This document shows positions 32,908 through 41,182 of a stretch of 43,414 nucleotides of DNA, in pieces. The notes under the pieces are model-generated. The model had not been told where the DNA came from and searched no databases. It saw only the letters and a program-made list of their open reading frames with translations. The first letter of the stretch is position 1. Each line of letters starts with the position of its first letter. The stretch covers positions 1 to 43,414 of the forward strand of contig JAAYHY010000056.1 in NCBI GenBank assembly GCA_012735135.1, given 5' to 3'. Origin of the DNA: Bacillota bacterium (GTDB lineage Bacteria > Bacillota > UBA4882 > UBA10575). The position numbers were made by a program, and so were the translations under genes.

Positions 32908-32949
32908 TTAGTACCTACTAATTATACCAAGTAATAAATAATTGCGCAA
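32908..32949 (-). promoter_or_regulatory. Acyl-CoA synthetase promoter with palindromic operator
   Basis: On the minus strand TTGCGC (32944-32949), a 17-base spacer and a perfect TATAAT (32921-32926). A perfect palindrome TTAGTA-CC-TACTAA (32908-32921) covers the start site, placed for a repressor. The rest of 32763-33130 shows no gene. Confidence 0.75.
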
Positions 32950-33130
32950 CGGGAAAGATTAATTTTTTGTTTGACCGTTTTGTCCAGCCGGGACCATGGG
33001 TTTCTTCCCATGACGATTTGCTTGGTAAAGCCACCTTGTTCATTATGGCGAAGAAAATTACAGATCCAATGTATATAATTCCCCGGAATGGTAAATACTG
33101 ATTACAAATACTTTTCCGGGGGGGATTTTG

Positions 33131-33886
33131 ATGTTCCGTGCTTTTCTGCGGAAAATCCTCTTTTCACTCTGTTTTTTATTCCTCTTTACGATGCGTTACA
33201 TAGATCAGACTTTTAGCGTGGCCATCAATGACCATCCCTTACTGGCCGGATGGGAAGGAATGGGGGTTCCCCTGACCGAGATTCAGATCGAAGGTTGGAA
33301 AAAATTGAATAGTGAATTCATGGCCTCGGCCGATCTGATGAAACTCGCCACGAGTGTTGAGAAGCGGCTGAAACTGAAAAGGACCGCCCCGCCGCTAATT
33401 GGGGATGAGCTTGATTTCAGCTATTTAACTCTGGAGGGAAAGCTGGATGATCAGGTGCCGGTGGTGCTTACGTTGCAGTCGATCCGTGATGATGCCAATT
33501 TGGCGGAGTCCTTTTGCGGAGTCATTGCGTTGCCGAAGACCAAGGAAATGCTGACCGAGACGATGCTCCGGCTGAAGCGGGCTTTGGATCCGGTGGTGGG
33601 GGAGTTTCCCCTGGCGGTCATGTTGGGCGGGGTTAAGCCCGGGCAACTTACGGAAGGAGAAGCTTACCAACTGATGAAAAGGGCCTTCCAACGTTTACAA
33701 GTAACCGGCGGGAACGGTGGGGTTGATTTAACCTCCGGACGATGGTCGGCCTGGAGCAATCTCCTCGAAGGAAAGGTGGTCCGGGAGGGTAGACACATCA
33801 ACCTGGAGTTTGGTTACAGATATGTGGAAACGGAGAACTTAACCCGGATTATCCTTGCGTCGCCGACGTTGCCCGGTTATTTCTAG
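33131..33886 (+). CDS. ywmB: YwmB-like protein
   Basis: A 251-residue protein with an N-terminal membrane segment or signal (about 4-22). The exported part has the layout of the YwmB (TATA-box-binding-like fold, DUF1779) family, with the conserved C-terminal FGYRYVETENLTRIILASPTLPGYF. Its function is unknown. In Bacillus the gene heads the ywmB-murA-spoIID-spoIIQ-spoIIID-mbl neighbourhood, and the same downstream genes occur 6-9 kb further on here. ATG 33131 has GGGGGG six bases upstream. The match rests on faint similarity plus context. Confidence 0.72.
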   Translation: MFRAFLRKILFSLCFLFLFTMRYIDQTFSVAINDHPLLAGWEGMGVPLTEIQIEGWKKLNSEFMASADLMKLATSVEKRLKLKRTAPPLIGDELDFSYLTLEGKLDDQVPVVLTLQSIRDDANLAESFCGVIALPKTKEMLTETMLRLKRALDPVVGEFPLAVMLGGVKPGQLTEGEAYQLMKRAFQRLQVTGGNGGVDLTSGRWSAWSNLLEGKVVREGRHINLEFGYRYVETENLTRIILASPTLPGYF

Positions 33887-34007
33887 AGTAATATAATGGA
33901 AACCTGGTGAACAACCCGGGCTATTTTTCAAGGTAGAAAGAGGAATTTACGAAAGCGGCGCCTAATTCTAACCTCGAGCGGAGATCTTTCCCGCCGGAGG
34001 TGGAATG

Positions 34008-34856
34008 ATGAAAAAACTGGTCCTCAGCATTGTTGTATTAACCATCTTTTTTACTTCCCTGCCGATCATGGCCGCTTCTTGGCAGCTGGGTTTGGATTGG
34101 CAATGCAAGGAAGAGGTTGCTCCGGAAGCATTAAAGTTAAATTGGTGGTTTGCCCCCCGGTGGGGATTACGTTCCGTCTACACTTGGGAAGAGCAGGATC
34201 TGGGTTTAGCCGTGCTGTACATTCCGCAATCCCGGTCCGCTTTTCACTCCTACATTGGTCTAGGGGTACGGGACACGCTGGACTATAACAGGTTACCCAT
34301 CGACCAGCGGCTTGAGTTAACCACCGGTTTTGAACTCCGATTGGACCGGCTGCTCAAGGGACTCTCCACGGCTGTCGAAGGCCGTCTCGTTCTGGCGAAC
34401 CTGGTGGGAGCAGAGAACCGGTTGGCGCCTTTTTTTGGTTTTGCGCTTCATTACGGATTCACCCCGGTCACCTTCCGGGCGCCAAAGCATGTTGATTCGG
34501 ACCTTTACTTACTGGCCAAACTAATCCGGGCGGAAGCGGAAGGCGAGCCCTATGAGGGACAGGTGGCCGTTGGGGCCGTCGTGATGAACCGGGTGAAAAG
34601 TCCGCAGTTCCCCAATACGATTTACGATGTGATTTACCAACCCGGCCAGTTTAGTTGTCTGCCCAAACTGGCCACCCTGGAACCGAATGACCAGTCGTTG
34701 CAGGCGGCCCGGGAGGCGATGGCCGGCCGGGATCCTTCCCGCGGCGCTTTATATTACTACAATCCCAAACTGGCTTCCCGGGAAGGAGCGAGGTTTTTTC
34801 AGACCGCCAAGCTAAAGCGTACAGTCACCATCGGGAACCATCAATTCTTTAAATAA
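34008..34856 (+). CDS. SleB-type cell wall hydrolase with N-terminal beta-barrel-like domain
   Basis: A 282-residue exported protein. Signal peptide 1-23 (PIMAA-S). From about 165 to the end lies a Hydrolase_2/SleB domain: LYLLAKLIRAEAEGEPYEGQ with the candidate catalytic Glu, AVGAVVMNRV, GQFSC and ALYYYNP. SleB proteins are lytic transglycosylases of the spore cortex or cell wall. Residues 25-151 are not a peptidoglycan-binding domain: I count about eight amphipathic strands (e.g. ALKLNWWFA, WGLRSVYTW, LGLAVLYI, YIGLGV, LELTTGFELRL, APFFGFALHYGF) ending in Phe, as in small outer-membrane barrels. The second of two adjacent ATGs is seven bases from GGAGG. The barrel call is inference; the hydrolase is firm. 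Confidence 0.85.
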   Translation: MKKLVLSIVVLTIFFTSLPIMAASWQLGLDWQCKEEVAPEALKLNWWFAPRWGLRSVYTWEEQDLGLAVLYIPQSRSAFHSYIGLGVRDTLDYNRLPIDQRLELTTGFELRLDRLLKGLSTAVEGRLVLANLVGAENRLAPFFGFALHYGFTPVTFRAPKHVDSDLYLLAKLIRAEAEGEPYEGQVAVGAVVMNRVKSPQFPNTIYDVIYQPGQFSCLPKLATLEPNDQSLQAAREAMAGRDPSRGALYYYNPKLASREGARFFQTAKLKRTVTIGNHQFFK

Positions 34857-34862
34857 CAGGTC

Positions 34863-37412
34863 TTATCTTTCAACAGATCGCTGATTCCGCAATCGTAATT
34901 CACCCCAGCCGGCTTTGTCCGGTTGGGGTGAATTCTTTTCCGGTGCTTTCGGTTCGTATCCTCCGGCAGCTGCTTGGTTGGGCCGACCGGAATTATCCGC
35001 AGGCGGCACGGAGCGTTGGTCCCGGCCCGGCGCCGGTTGTTCGCTGTCTTGGGCGGACGTTTGGGCTGAAGGTTGCTTCGGGAGAGGATCCCAAGAGGGT
35101 CCGGAAGGCTTTTCCGGGGAATGTTCCCAAGACGGTCCAGAAGGCAGTTGGGGAATTTGACCCCAAGACGGTCCGGAAGGCTGTTGGGGAGTCTGGCCCC
35201 AAGACGGTCCGGGAGATTCTCCCGGTGGTTGGGCCGGGATCTCCTCCCCCTCTTCCGGGAGAGGCGCCTGCCCTAAAGACTGTTCGGGGCCTTGTCCCTG
35301 CTCCATCCGGCCCGGAATCTGCTCCGCGCCTTGATCGGGAACCTGTTCCACCCCTTGCTCCGGAATCTGTTCCGTCCCTTCCTCCGGAACCTCTTTTTCC
35401 GGTTTAATCTTTTTCGGCCAGGTGGTAAACCAACGCCAAATCTTATAGGAAGTACTTTCCGGCACCTTATTCTCGGCAAAGACTTCCGGATAGGAGTTTT
35501 TATTAACCCAAGCCGGAACGGCCTGGCCGGTTTCGGGATCCACATGCGCCCAGATGATCCCTTCCGGTTCGGGGAAGGCCGTTACCGGCAAGCCGGCGGT
35601 AATCTCGGCCATATAATCCCGCCAAACGGCGGCGGCGGTGCCGCCCCCCACTACGCCCTCTTTGTAGCGCATCGGTTCGTCCTGCCGGTCATTGCCAATC
35701 CAAACCGTGGTCAAATATTCGGGTGTGTATCCGACAAACCAAGCATTAGTGTAATCGCTGCTGGTTCCGGTTTTTCCCGCCACCGGGCGGCCGTCGGGAA
35801 GCTGGGCCCGCTGTCCGGTACCCTGGGCCACCACATCTTGTAACAATACGGTCATGATATAGGCGGTTTGCGGACTAATGACCGGCCGGCCTTCTTTCAG
35901 TTTGAAGGTCTTAATCGTCTTGCCCTGATAATCGGCGATGCGGACAACGGCGTAAGGCGCCATGTATTTACCCTGGTTGGCAAAGGAAGTATAAGCGGCG
36001 GTCAACTCCAGCGGAGTGACTCCCTTGGTCAATCCGCCCAAGGCCAGCGGGGCATAACCCAGATCATTAACTTGTCCTTCCCGGACCAGACTTTCAATCC
36101 CCATCTGCTCCATTTGGTTGGCCACGGTAGGAATGCCAAGGGTCTGGACCAGTTGAACCGCAATGGTGTTGACCGATTCCCTTAAAGCTTGACGAAGGGT
36201 GATCTTGCCCTGATACTCCCGGTTACTATTCTCCGGCGACCAGACCTGTCCATTGGCCAACGGGATCTCCAAAGGTTGATCATAAAGGATGGTAGCGGCG
36301 GTAAAATTCTGTTCCAAAGCAGTGGCGTAGACAAAGGGTTTCAAGGCGGAGCCCGGCTGCCGGTAAGCCTTCACGCTCCGGTTCAGTGGGCTGGTGGGAT
36401 AGTTGCGTCCGCCGACCATGGCCAGGATCGCGCCGGTTTTCGGGTCCAGCGTCACCAGGGCCGCTTCCGGTTGCACCTCCGCTGAGTAACGGGGGAGGTG
36501 CTTGAGGGTGACCTCCGCCGCTTGTTGGCAAGCCAGGTCCAAGGTGGTGTAAATCTGGTAACCACCCCAGAGTAATTCCTCTTCGGTAAAGCCCAGGTCG
36601 GCGGTTAGGTAATCGCGGAGGTAATCCAGGAAATAAGCGCCGACGGAGGAGCGCTCCTCTTGGGGTTTCACCCCTAAACCCTTGGCAATTGCCGTTTTAT
36701 ACTGTTTTTCCGTAATATACTCCTGTTCCCACATTTTGCGGAGGACCAGATCCCGCCGGCCTTTTGCCGCTTCCGGATGTTTGTAGGGGGAGTAGTTTTC
36801 CGGGCTCTGGATGATCCCGGCCAGCAACGCCGCTTCTTCCAGGTTAAGCTGGGCCGCGGATTTATTAAAGTAATAACGGGCGGCGGCTTCCACGCCCACG
36901 TTCCCGTGGGCCAGGTTGATACTGTTCAAGTAGAGTTCCAGGATCTCGTCTTTGGTATAGGTCCGCTCAATGAGGAGGGCATAGAACATATCTTGCAACT
37001 TCCGGGTGATGGTCCGGTCCAAAGTTAACAGGGAGATTTTGGCCAGCTGCTGGGTGATGGTGCTTCCCCCCTGGCGCAGTCCGCCCGGGATGATCGTTTG
37101 GTAGACCGCCCGGGCAATGCCGATGGGATCCAAGCCGAAATGCCGGTAAAAACGGGCGTCTTCCGTGGCCACGACCGCTTTCTTCAGGTAGGGGGAGATT
37201 TTGTCGGAGGAGACCCAGATCTTGCGGTGGGAAAATAAATTACCGATCAGTTGGCCGTTCCGGTCGTATACTTTAGAAACATAACGCATACTCTCCACTT
37301 TACTCCGGAGATCCTTCGGCAACGTTACCGTGGCGAAGAGAAAACCGGTCAAAAATAAGAGTAAGAAAAAGATATAATAAAGGGGAAATCGGCGTTTTTT
37401 ATTCCGAGGCAT
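34863..37412 (-). CDS. Class A penicillin-binding protein (bifunctional) with repeat tail
   Basis: This 849-residue PBP has a basic cytoplasmic N-tail and one span (about 10-28). The GT51 transglycosylase has ATEDARFYRHFGLD (catalytic Glu near 83) and GGSTITQQLAK. The transpeptidase has SALKPF (Ser near 354), SVN in ALRESVNTIAV and KTGTSSDYTNAWFVGY (near 546). After about residue 625 comes a 200-residue Pro/Gln/Gly/Glu-rich tail with 12-residue tandem repeats. It polymerises and crosslinks peptidoglycan outside the membrane. GGAG is eight bases before ATG. The tail is likely an extended wall-spanning segment. It may serve spore or vegetative wall synthesis; its place in a sporulation block suggests a PbpF-like role but does not prove it. 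Confidence 0.95.
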   Translation of the reverse strand: MPRNKKRRFPLYYIFFLLLFLTGFLFATVTLPKDLRSKVESMRYVSKVYDRNGQLIGNLFSHRKIWVSSDKISPYLKKAVVATEDARFYRHFGLDPIGIARAVYQTIIPGGLRQGGSTITQQLAKISLLTLDRTITRKLQDMFYALLIERTYTKDEILELYLNSINLAHGNVGVEAAARYYFNKSAAQLNLEEAALLAGIIQSPENYSPYKHPEAAKGRRDLVLRKMWEQEYITEKQYKTAIAKGLGVKPQEERSSVGAYFLDYLRDYLTADLGFTEEELLWGGYQIYTTLDLACQQAAEVTLKHLPRYSAEVQPEAALVTLDPKTGAILAMVGGRNYPTSPLNRSVKAYRQPGSALKPFVYATALEQNFTAATILYDQPLEIPLANGQVWSPENSNREYQGKITLRQALRESVNTIAVQLVQTLGIPTVANQMEQMGIESLVREGQVNDLGYAPLALGGLTKGVTPLELTAAYTSFANQGKYMAPYAVVRIADYQGKTIKTFKLKEGRPVISPQTAYIMTVLLQDVVAQGTGQRAQLPDGRPVAGKTGTSSDYTNAWFVGYTPEYLTTVWIGNDRQDEPMRYKEGVVGGGTAAAVWRDYMAEITAGLPVTAFPEPEGIIWAHVDPETGQAVPAWVNKNSYPEVFAENKVPESTSYKIWRWFTTWPKKIKPEKEVPEEGTEQIPEQGVEQVPDQGAEQIPGRMEQGQGPEQSLGQAPLPEEGEEIPAQPPGESPGPSWGQTPQQPSGPSWGQIPQLPSGPSWEHSPEKPSGPSWDPLPKQPSAQTSAQDSEQPAPGRDQRSVPPADNSGRPNQAAAGGYEPKAPEKNSPQPDKAGWGELRLRNQRSVER
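34897..34940 (+). terminator. sleB terminator embedded in the 3' end of pbp
   Basis: AATTCACCCCAGCCGG and CCGGTTGGGGTGAATT pair with loop CTTTGT (16-bp stem, one G-T pair), followed by CTTTTC. It lies antisense inside the last codons of the convergent PBP gene. On the other strand no T run follows. Confidence 0.75.
35067..35210 (-). repeat. Tandem repeat 4 x 36 bp in pbp
   Basis: Four units, each starting with GPSW and coding for 12 residues (GPSWGQTPQQPS, GPSWGQIPQLPS, GPSWEHSPEKPS, GPSWDPLPKQPS). The frame is kept in all. Confidence 0.95.
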
Positions 37413-37764
37413 GATATCATCTCCGCATGATCATAAATGTTTGTTGTTTTTGCTTATTTGTTCTATTTCTTATTTGCAGTATTTACGTTCGGGGAAGGGA
37501 TTATCCCAAAAATACATAGCTACCCACTTAGGGTTTTATGCTTGGTCCGCTCCTTTGTCTGCGCCGGCCGGCGCTTTTGAACCCGGGTTATATAAGTTAA
37601 ACGCTAAATATGATTCGAAAGTTTTCAACCAAGGCAACGGAAAAATATTATCCGAAGTCTTCAACGAAGACGACGGAAATGTGTTATGATATTGCTCATT
37701 ACTTTATAACTATCACATTCCAAGGGGTTTGAACAGTAGAATATGTTGTTAAGGAGGAATAATT
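37413..37764. other. Divergent gap between pbp and the leader ORF
   Basis: A 352-base region without a gene I can support. It holds an imperfect direct repeat with 36-base period (units near 37614 and 37650, core TTCAACNAAGNCNACGGAAA). No convincing sigma-A promoter could be fixed. A 92-codon plus-strand frame crosses it but overlaps the pbp start and has no ribosome site. Confidence 0.5.
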
Positions 37765-37926
37765 ATGGAAATTGGGCTAAGGGGGCTCTTGCGCCGGGCC
37801 GGGGCGGGCCAGGAAATTTCAAGCGGAAACCGGGTCCAGGAAGGAAAATCCGACGTCAACTCAGAATATACACTTATGTTTAGTTGGTTTGATTTGGCAG
37901 GCAGGAGGAGGTCCATCGCGAGGTGA
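37765..37926 (+). CDS. Small leader ORF, 53 residues, upstream of the NIF3-like gene
   Basis: ATG with an excellent AAGGAGG eight bases upstream. It encodes a basic peptide that begins MEIGLRGLLRRAGAG and ends LAGRRRSIAR, with no known family. Its TGA lies five bases before the TTG start of the NIF3-like gene, so translation of the two is probably coupled. GAGGTGAT for the next gene lies inside its last codons. It could be a regulatory leader or a real small protein. Confidence 0.55.
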   Translation: MEIGLRGLLRRAGAGQEISSGNRVQEGKSDVNSEYTLMFSWFDLAGRRRSIAR

Positions 37927-37930
37927 TCTT

Positions 37931-38692
37931 TTGATCGAGTTAGAAAAATTCCAGGCGATTATCGAAGAAATAGCCCCGGCAGCGCTGGCGGATAAATATG
38001 ATCCCCCGTTTTTCTGGCGGAAACCAGGTAATCTCCTTCAGAAAATTGGGGTTTGTGTCGATCCCACCGAGCGGAACTTCCTCATGGCAAAAGCGGACGG
38101 TGTCGACCTGCTGATTTCCCACCATCCCTGTCTGGAGAAGGACGCATCGCTACTGGACGGGACGGAGATGGGGGTTTTGGTTCTGCATAGCGTTTGGAAT
38201 AAAGCGCCGGAAGGAAATACCGCGACTCTGGCCCGGCTTTTAAACTTGAGAGATCCGGTCCAAGAAGGAGAGTTGATCTACGGTCGCCTGGAAATGACCT
38301 TGCGGGATCTTCTTTTCGCTTGTCAACGGCTTTTACAGACCCCCCTTATGCCTTATGCCGGTGATTTAAATGCCCAAACCGGCCAAGTTTTGATCATCTC
38401 CGGACCGGGCTTTGCCCCGGTCTACCGGGAACAGTGGGACAAGTATATCGCCCTGGGGTGTGATACTTTCCTCTCCGCCGAACTGGGGAGATTCGCCCTT
38501 TCCCACCTTACCCGGCAGGAGATTAAACTGGTTGATCTGGGGCATAGCGTAATGGCCCGTCCGGGGATGGAGCATCTGACCTATACTCTACAGACCCGGC
38601 TTAAGATCTTCCACTGCGAGGTTATTTTTTATCCGGACTTGTATACGGTAAACTATCAAGCGGCCTCCTTCTACCCGGGGCTTGAAGGATAG
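37931..38692 (+). CDS. NIF3-like protein with incomplete metal site
   Basis: A 253-residue NIF3/DUF34 family protein. LIELEKFQAIIEEIAPAALADK is the typical N-terminus, DLLISHHPC (about 58-66) gives the first His pair of the metal site, and GHSVMARPGMEHL is the C-terminal site. The usual His-Thr-Asn-x-Asp motif is replaced by PEGNTATLARLL, and the Glu of the C-terminal GHxxxE motif is Arg. The bimetal centre is therefore probably altered. NIF3 proteins form toroid hexamers, and their biochemical role is unsettled (GTP cyclohydrolase-like). TTG 37931 was chosen because the conserved N-terminus begins there, with GAGGTG upstream. Confidence 0.78.
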   Translation: MIELEKFQAIIEEIAPAALADKYDPPFFWRKPGNLLQKIGVCVDPTERNFLMAKADGVDLLISHHPCLEKDASLLDGTEMGVLVLHSVWNKAPEGNTATLARLLNLRDPVQEGELIYGRLEMTLRDLLFACQRLLQTPLMPYAGDLNAQTGQVLIISGPGFAPVYREQWDKYIALGCDTFLSAELGRFALSHLTRQEIKLVDLGHSVMARPGMEHLTYTLQTRLKIFHCEVIFYPDLYTVNYQAASFYPGLEG

Positions 38693-38722
38693 AAAGAGGA
38701 AAACGAAAATGGAGGGTTGTTG

Positions 38723-39955
38723 GTGGCAAAAAACCTACGGGAAAAGGCAATTATCGTAGGGAACGAAGAAGGCGGGAGTTTGGAAGAACTCGAAGCGTTA
38801 GTCGATTCGGCCGGCGGTCAGGTGGTTGGGAAGGTGGTTCCGAGAAAACTCAAACCTGATCCGGCTTTTTTTCTAAGTGAAGGCAAGCTTTGGGAGTTAA
38901 AGGGCGCCATCAGTGCCCACCAGGCGGCGCTGGTGGTTTTTGATGAAGAACTCACCCCGGTGCAAGCCAGAAACCTGGAGGAGGAATTGACCGTTAAGGT
39001 TCTGGACCGGACCGGGTTAATCTTGGATATCTTTGCCATGCGGGCCCGGACCAAAGAGGCGAAATTACAGGTGGAAAAGGCCCAATTGGAATATCATTTA
39101 CCCCGGCTGGTCGGGGAAGGCGTGAATCTTTCCCGCTTAGCGGGGGGGATCGGCACCCGGGGACCGGGGGAGAGTAAATTGGAGACGGACCGGCGGCGGG
39201 TCCGGGCACGGATTGCCGTGTTAAACCGGCGGTTAAAACAGGTCAAGGCCAACAGGCAGTTGCAAAGGGCGCCCCGACGCCGCTTGGCCTGGCCAGTGCT
39301 GGCTTTAGTCGGTTATACCAACGCGGGGAAATCTACCCTTTTCCGTCTGCTGACCGGGGCGGAGGTTGGGGTGGAGGATCGTCTCTTTTCGACCTTGGAT
39401 CCGACTTACCGGCGCTTGACCTTTCCCAACCAACTGGAGACGTTACTCATCGATACGGTGGGTTTGATCCGTAAGCTTCCCCATCAATTGGTTGACGCTT
39501 TCCGCGCCACCCTCGAAGAACTACAAGAGGCTGATCTCTTGTTACATGTGGTTAACCTGGCCAGTCCGTACCGGGATGAGGAATACTTGGCCGGGATAGA
39601 GCTCCTCCGGGAACTGGGACTGGAGCAAAAACCCTTTATCACCGTCTTGAACAAACGGGATTTGGTAGAGAATGAATTTACCGTCCTCCGCGCCGTACGC
39701 CAGTTTCCGCAGGCGGTGGCGGTCTCCGCCCGGACCGGAGCCGGGATCGAAGGGTTAAAGAAGAAAGTGGTGGACCTTCTTTCGGCCTATGTCTGCCGCG
39801 GGGCATTTTTCATTCCTTTTACCGAAGGGAACTACCTGGCGCTTTTACACGAGAAGGGAAAGGTGTATACGGAAGAATACCGCGCTTCCGGGGTTTATCT
39901 TGAGGCGGAGCTTCCGAAGGTTTGGTTTGAACGGTTGCGTAGATTTCAGGTTTGA
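38723..39955 (+). CDS. hflX: GTPase HflX
   Basis: A 410-residue HflX GTPase. The N-terminal HflX domain contains EELTPVQARNLEEEL and VLDRTGLILDIFAMRARTKE. A coiled segment with the Gly-rich GIGTRGPGESKLETDRRR loop (about 145-162) follows. The G domain has GYTNAGKST (G1), DTVGLI (G3), NKRD (G4) and SARTGAG (G5). It binds the 50S ribosomal subunit and splits stalled or stressed ribosomes. GTG 38723 is seven bases after GGAGG; two TTG codons just before it are alternatives. It is 30 bases after the NIF3-like gene and probably co-transcribed. Confidence 0.95.
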   Translation: MAKNLREKAIIVGNEEGGSLEELEALVDSAGGQVVGKVVPRKLKPDPAFFLSEGKLWELKGAISAHQAALVVFDEELTPVQARNLEEELTVKVLDRTGLILDIFAMRARTKEAKLQVEKAQLEYHLPRLVGEGVNLSRLAGGIGTRGPGESKLETDRRRVRARIAVLNRRLKQVKANRQLQRAPRRRLAWPVLALVGYTNAGKSTLFRLLTGAEVGVEDRLFSTLDPTYRRLTFPNQLETLLIDTVGLIRKLPHQLVDAFRATLEELQEADLLLHVVNLASPYRDEEYLAGIELLRELGLEQKPFITVLNKRDLVENEFTVLRAVRQFPQAVAVSARTGAGIEGLKKKVVDLLSAYVCRGAFFIPFTEGNYLALLHEKGKVYTEEYRASGVYLEAELPKVWFERLRRFQV

Positions 39956-40128
39956 GTGATTTTAAAGCAAGATCGCCCAGGGCATTTCTCATATCTTCCG
40001 GTTATAATCCGGCGCATTCGGGCATAGGGTAGATCGGGCTTTTTCCGCAAAGGGCGGAGGAAGGATGTAACACTTGGTTGGTGGGTGCTCCGGAAGAAGC
40101 TTAGCGTCTTAACGGACGGAGGAACGGA

Positions 40129-41067
40129 ATGCGACAGGCGATTGGCGGGATCTTTCTTTTTTTCTTTGCCCTCCTCTGTTTATTACCCCTTTTTTTGGTG
40201 AATTGCCAGCCTAAGCAGGCGGACTTGACGGTCCGTCTCTATTTAAAAGAGGAGAAAAAAACAATCACCCTGACTCTGGAGGAGTATGTCAAAGGAGTGG
40301 TGGCCGGGGAGATGCCGGCCCATTTTCACCTGGAGGCCTTGAAAGCCCAGGCGGTGGCGGCCCGGACCGTAGCGGTCCGCCGGTTAAAGCGTTTCGGCGG
40401 CGCCGGGTACCCGGGAACCGATGCCGATCTCAGCGACGATGTGCAGGACTCCCAAGCCTGGCTCAATAAAAAGCAGTTAATTGCCAAATGGGGCCTTTGG
40501 GGCTACTACCAAAACTGGAGCAAGATTGCGGCGGCGGTGGAGGCGACGGCCGGGTTAATCTTAACCTATAACGGAGAGCTTATTGATGCCCTTTACCATT
40601 CCACCAGCGGGCCGCGGACCGCCAATGCGGAAGAAGTTTGGGGGACGCCCGTTCCTTATCTCAAGAGTGTGCCGTGCTCCTTTGATCAACATTCTCCCCG
40701 CTACCGCCAAGAGCAGGTTTTTACCGTCGAAGCCCTCCTCTCCGCCTTGGGGCACGGTGGTAAACTGCCGGCGACCGCTCTTCCCCTCCGGGTTATAGAC
40801 CGGACGGCCAGCGGCCGGGTGAAGACAGTGCAGGTGGGGGAGAAACTCTACCGCGGCGTGGAGTTCCGTTCCCGTTTAGGTTTGGCTTCCACCAATTTTA
40901 CCATTCACCGGCAGGAAGACAAGGTGATTGTTACCACCACCGGTTACGGGCATGGGGTTGGCATGTGCCAGTATGGCGCCGACGGTTTGGCGAAGGAGGG
41001 CAAGACTTTCCAGGAGATTCTTCACTATTACTATCAGGGGGTGGAAATCAGGAAACTCCGGTTTTAA
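40129..41067 (+). CDS. spoIID: Stage II sporulation protein D (lytic transglycosylase)
   Basis: A 312-residue SpoIID. An N-terminal membrane span (about 5-24) is followed by the exported enzyme domain. LEEYVKGVVAGEMPAHFHLEALKAQAVAARTVAV holds the catalytic Glu of GEMP. YHSTSGPRTANAEEVWG and GYGHGVGMCQYGADGLA form the other conserved segments with zinc-linked residues. SpoIID cuts septal peptidoglycan in the mother cell during engulfment together with SpoIIM and SpoIIP. The GGAGG seven bases before ATG is clear. A weak sigma-E-like pair (TTATAAT at 40002, CATAGGGT at 40023) lies in the 173-base upstream gap. Confidence 0.95.
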   Translation: MRQAIGGIFLFFFALLCLLPLFLVNCQPKQADLTVRLYLKEEKKTITLTLEEYVKGVVAGEMPAHFHLEALKAQAVAARTVAVRRLKRFGGAGYPGTDADLSDDVQDSQAWLNKKQLIAKWGLWGYYQNWSKIAAAVEATAGLILTYNGELIDALYHSTSGPRTANAEEVWGTPVPYLKSVPCSFDQHSPRYRQEQVFTVEALLSALGHGGKLPATALPLRVIDRTASGRVKTVQVGEKLYRGVEFRSRLGLASTNFTIHRQEDKVIVTTTGYGHGVGMCQYGADGLAKEGKTFQEILHYYYQGVEIRKLRF

Positions 41068-41149
41068 CCAGAGCCTCGGGCTTGACTAGTTTTCCAGTTG
41101 GAAAGGCATGCCGCCGGTGGAGGAGTCAACGGAGGAGCTGATTTTTTAA

Positions 41150-41175
41150 GGCAATCCTTAGGGGTTGCTTTTTTG
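41150..41175 (+). terminator. Terminator between spoIID and spoIIQ-like
   Basis: GCAATCC-TTAG-GGGTTGC (one T-G pair) followed by TTTTTT. It separates the mother-cell gene from the forespore-type gene. Confidence 0.8.
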
Positions 41176-41182
41176 TCTTTAA

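Noticed and set aside
32763-33127. T-box or riboswitch leader before the acyl-CoA synthetase or ywmB
   Set aside because: No T-box sequence, specifier stem or terminator/antiterminator pair was found; the promoter and palindrome explain the visible signals.
37411-37689. 92-codon plus-strand frame after the pbp start
   Set aside because: It overlaps the divergent pbp start, has no ribosome site and no recognisable domain; only the 36-base repeat in it is of note.
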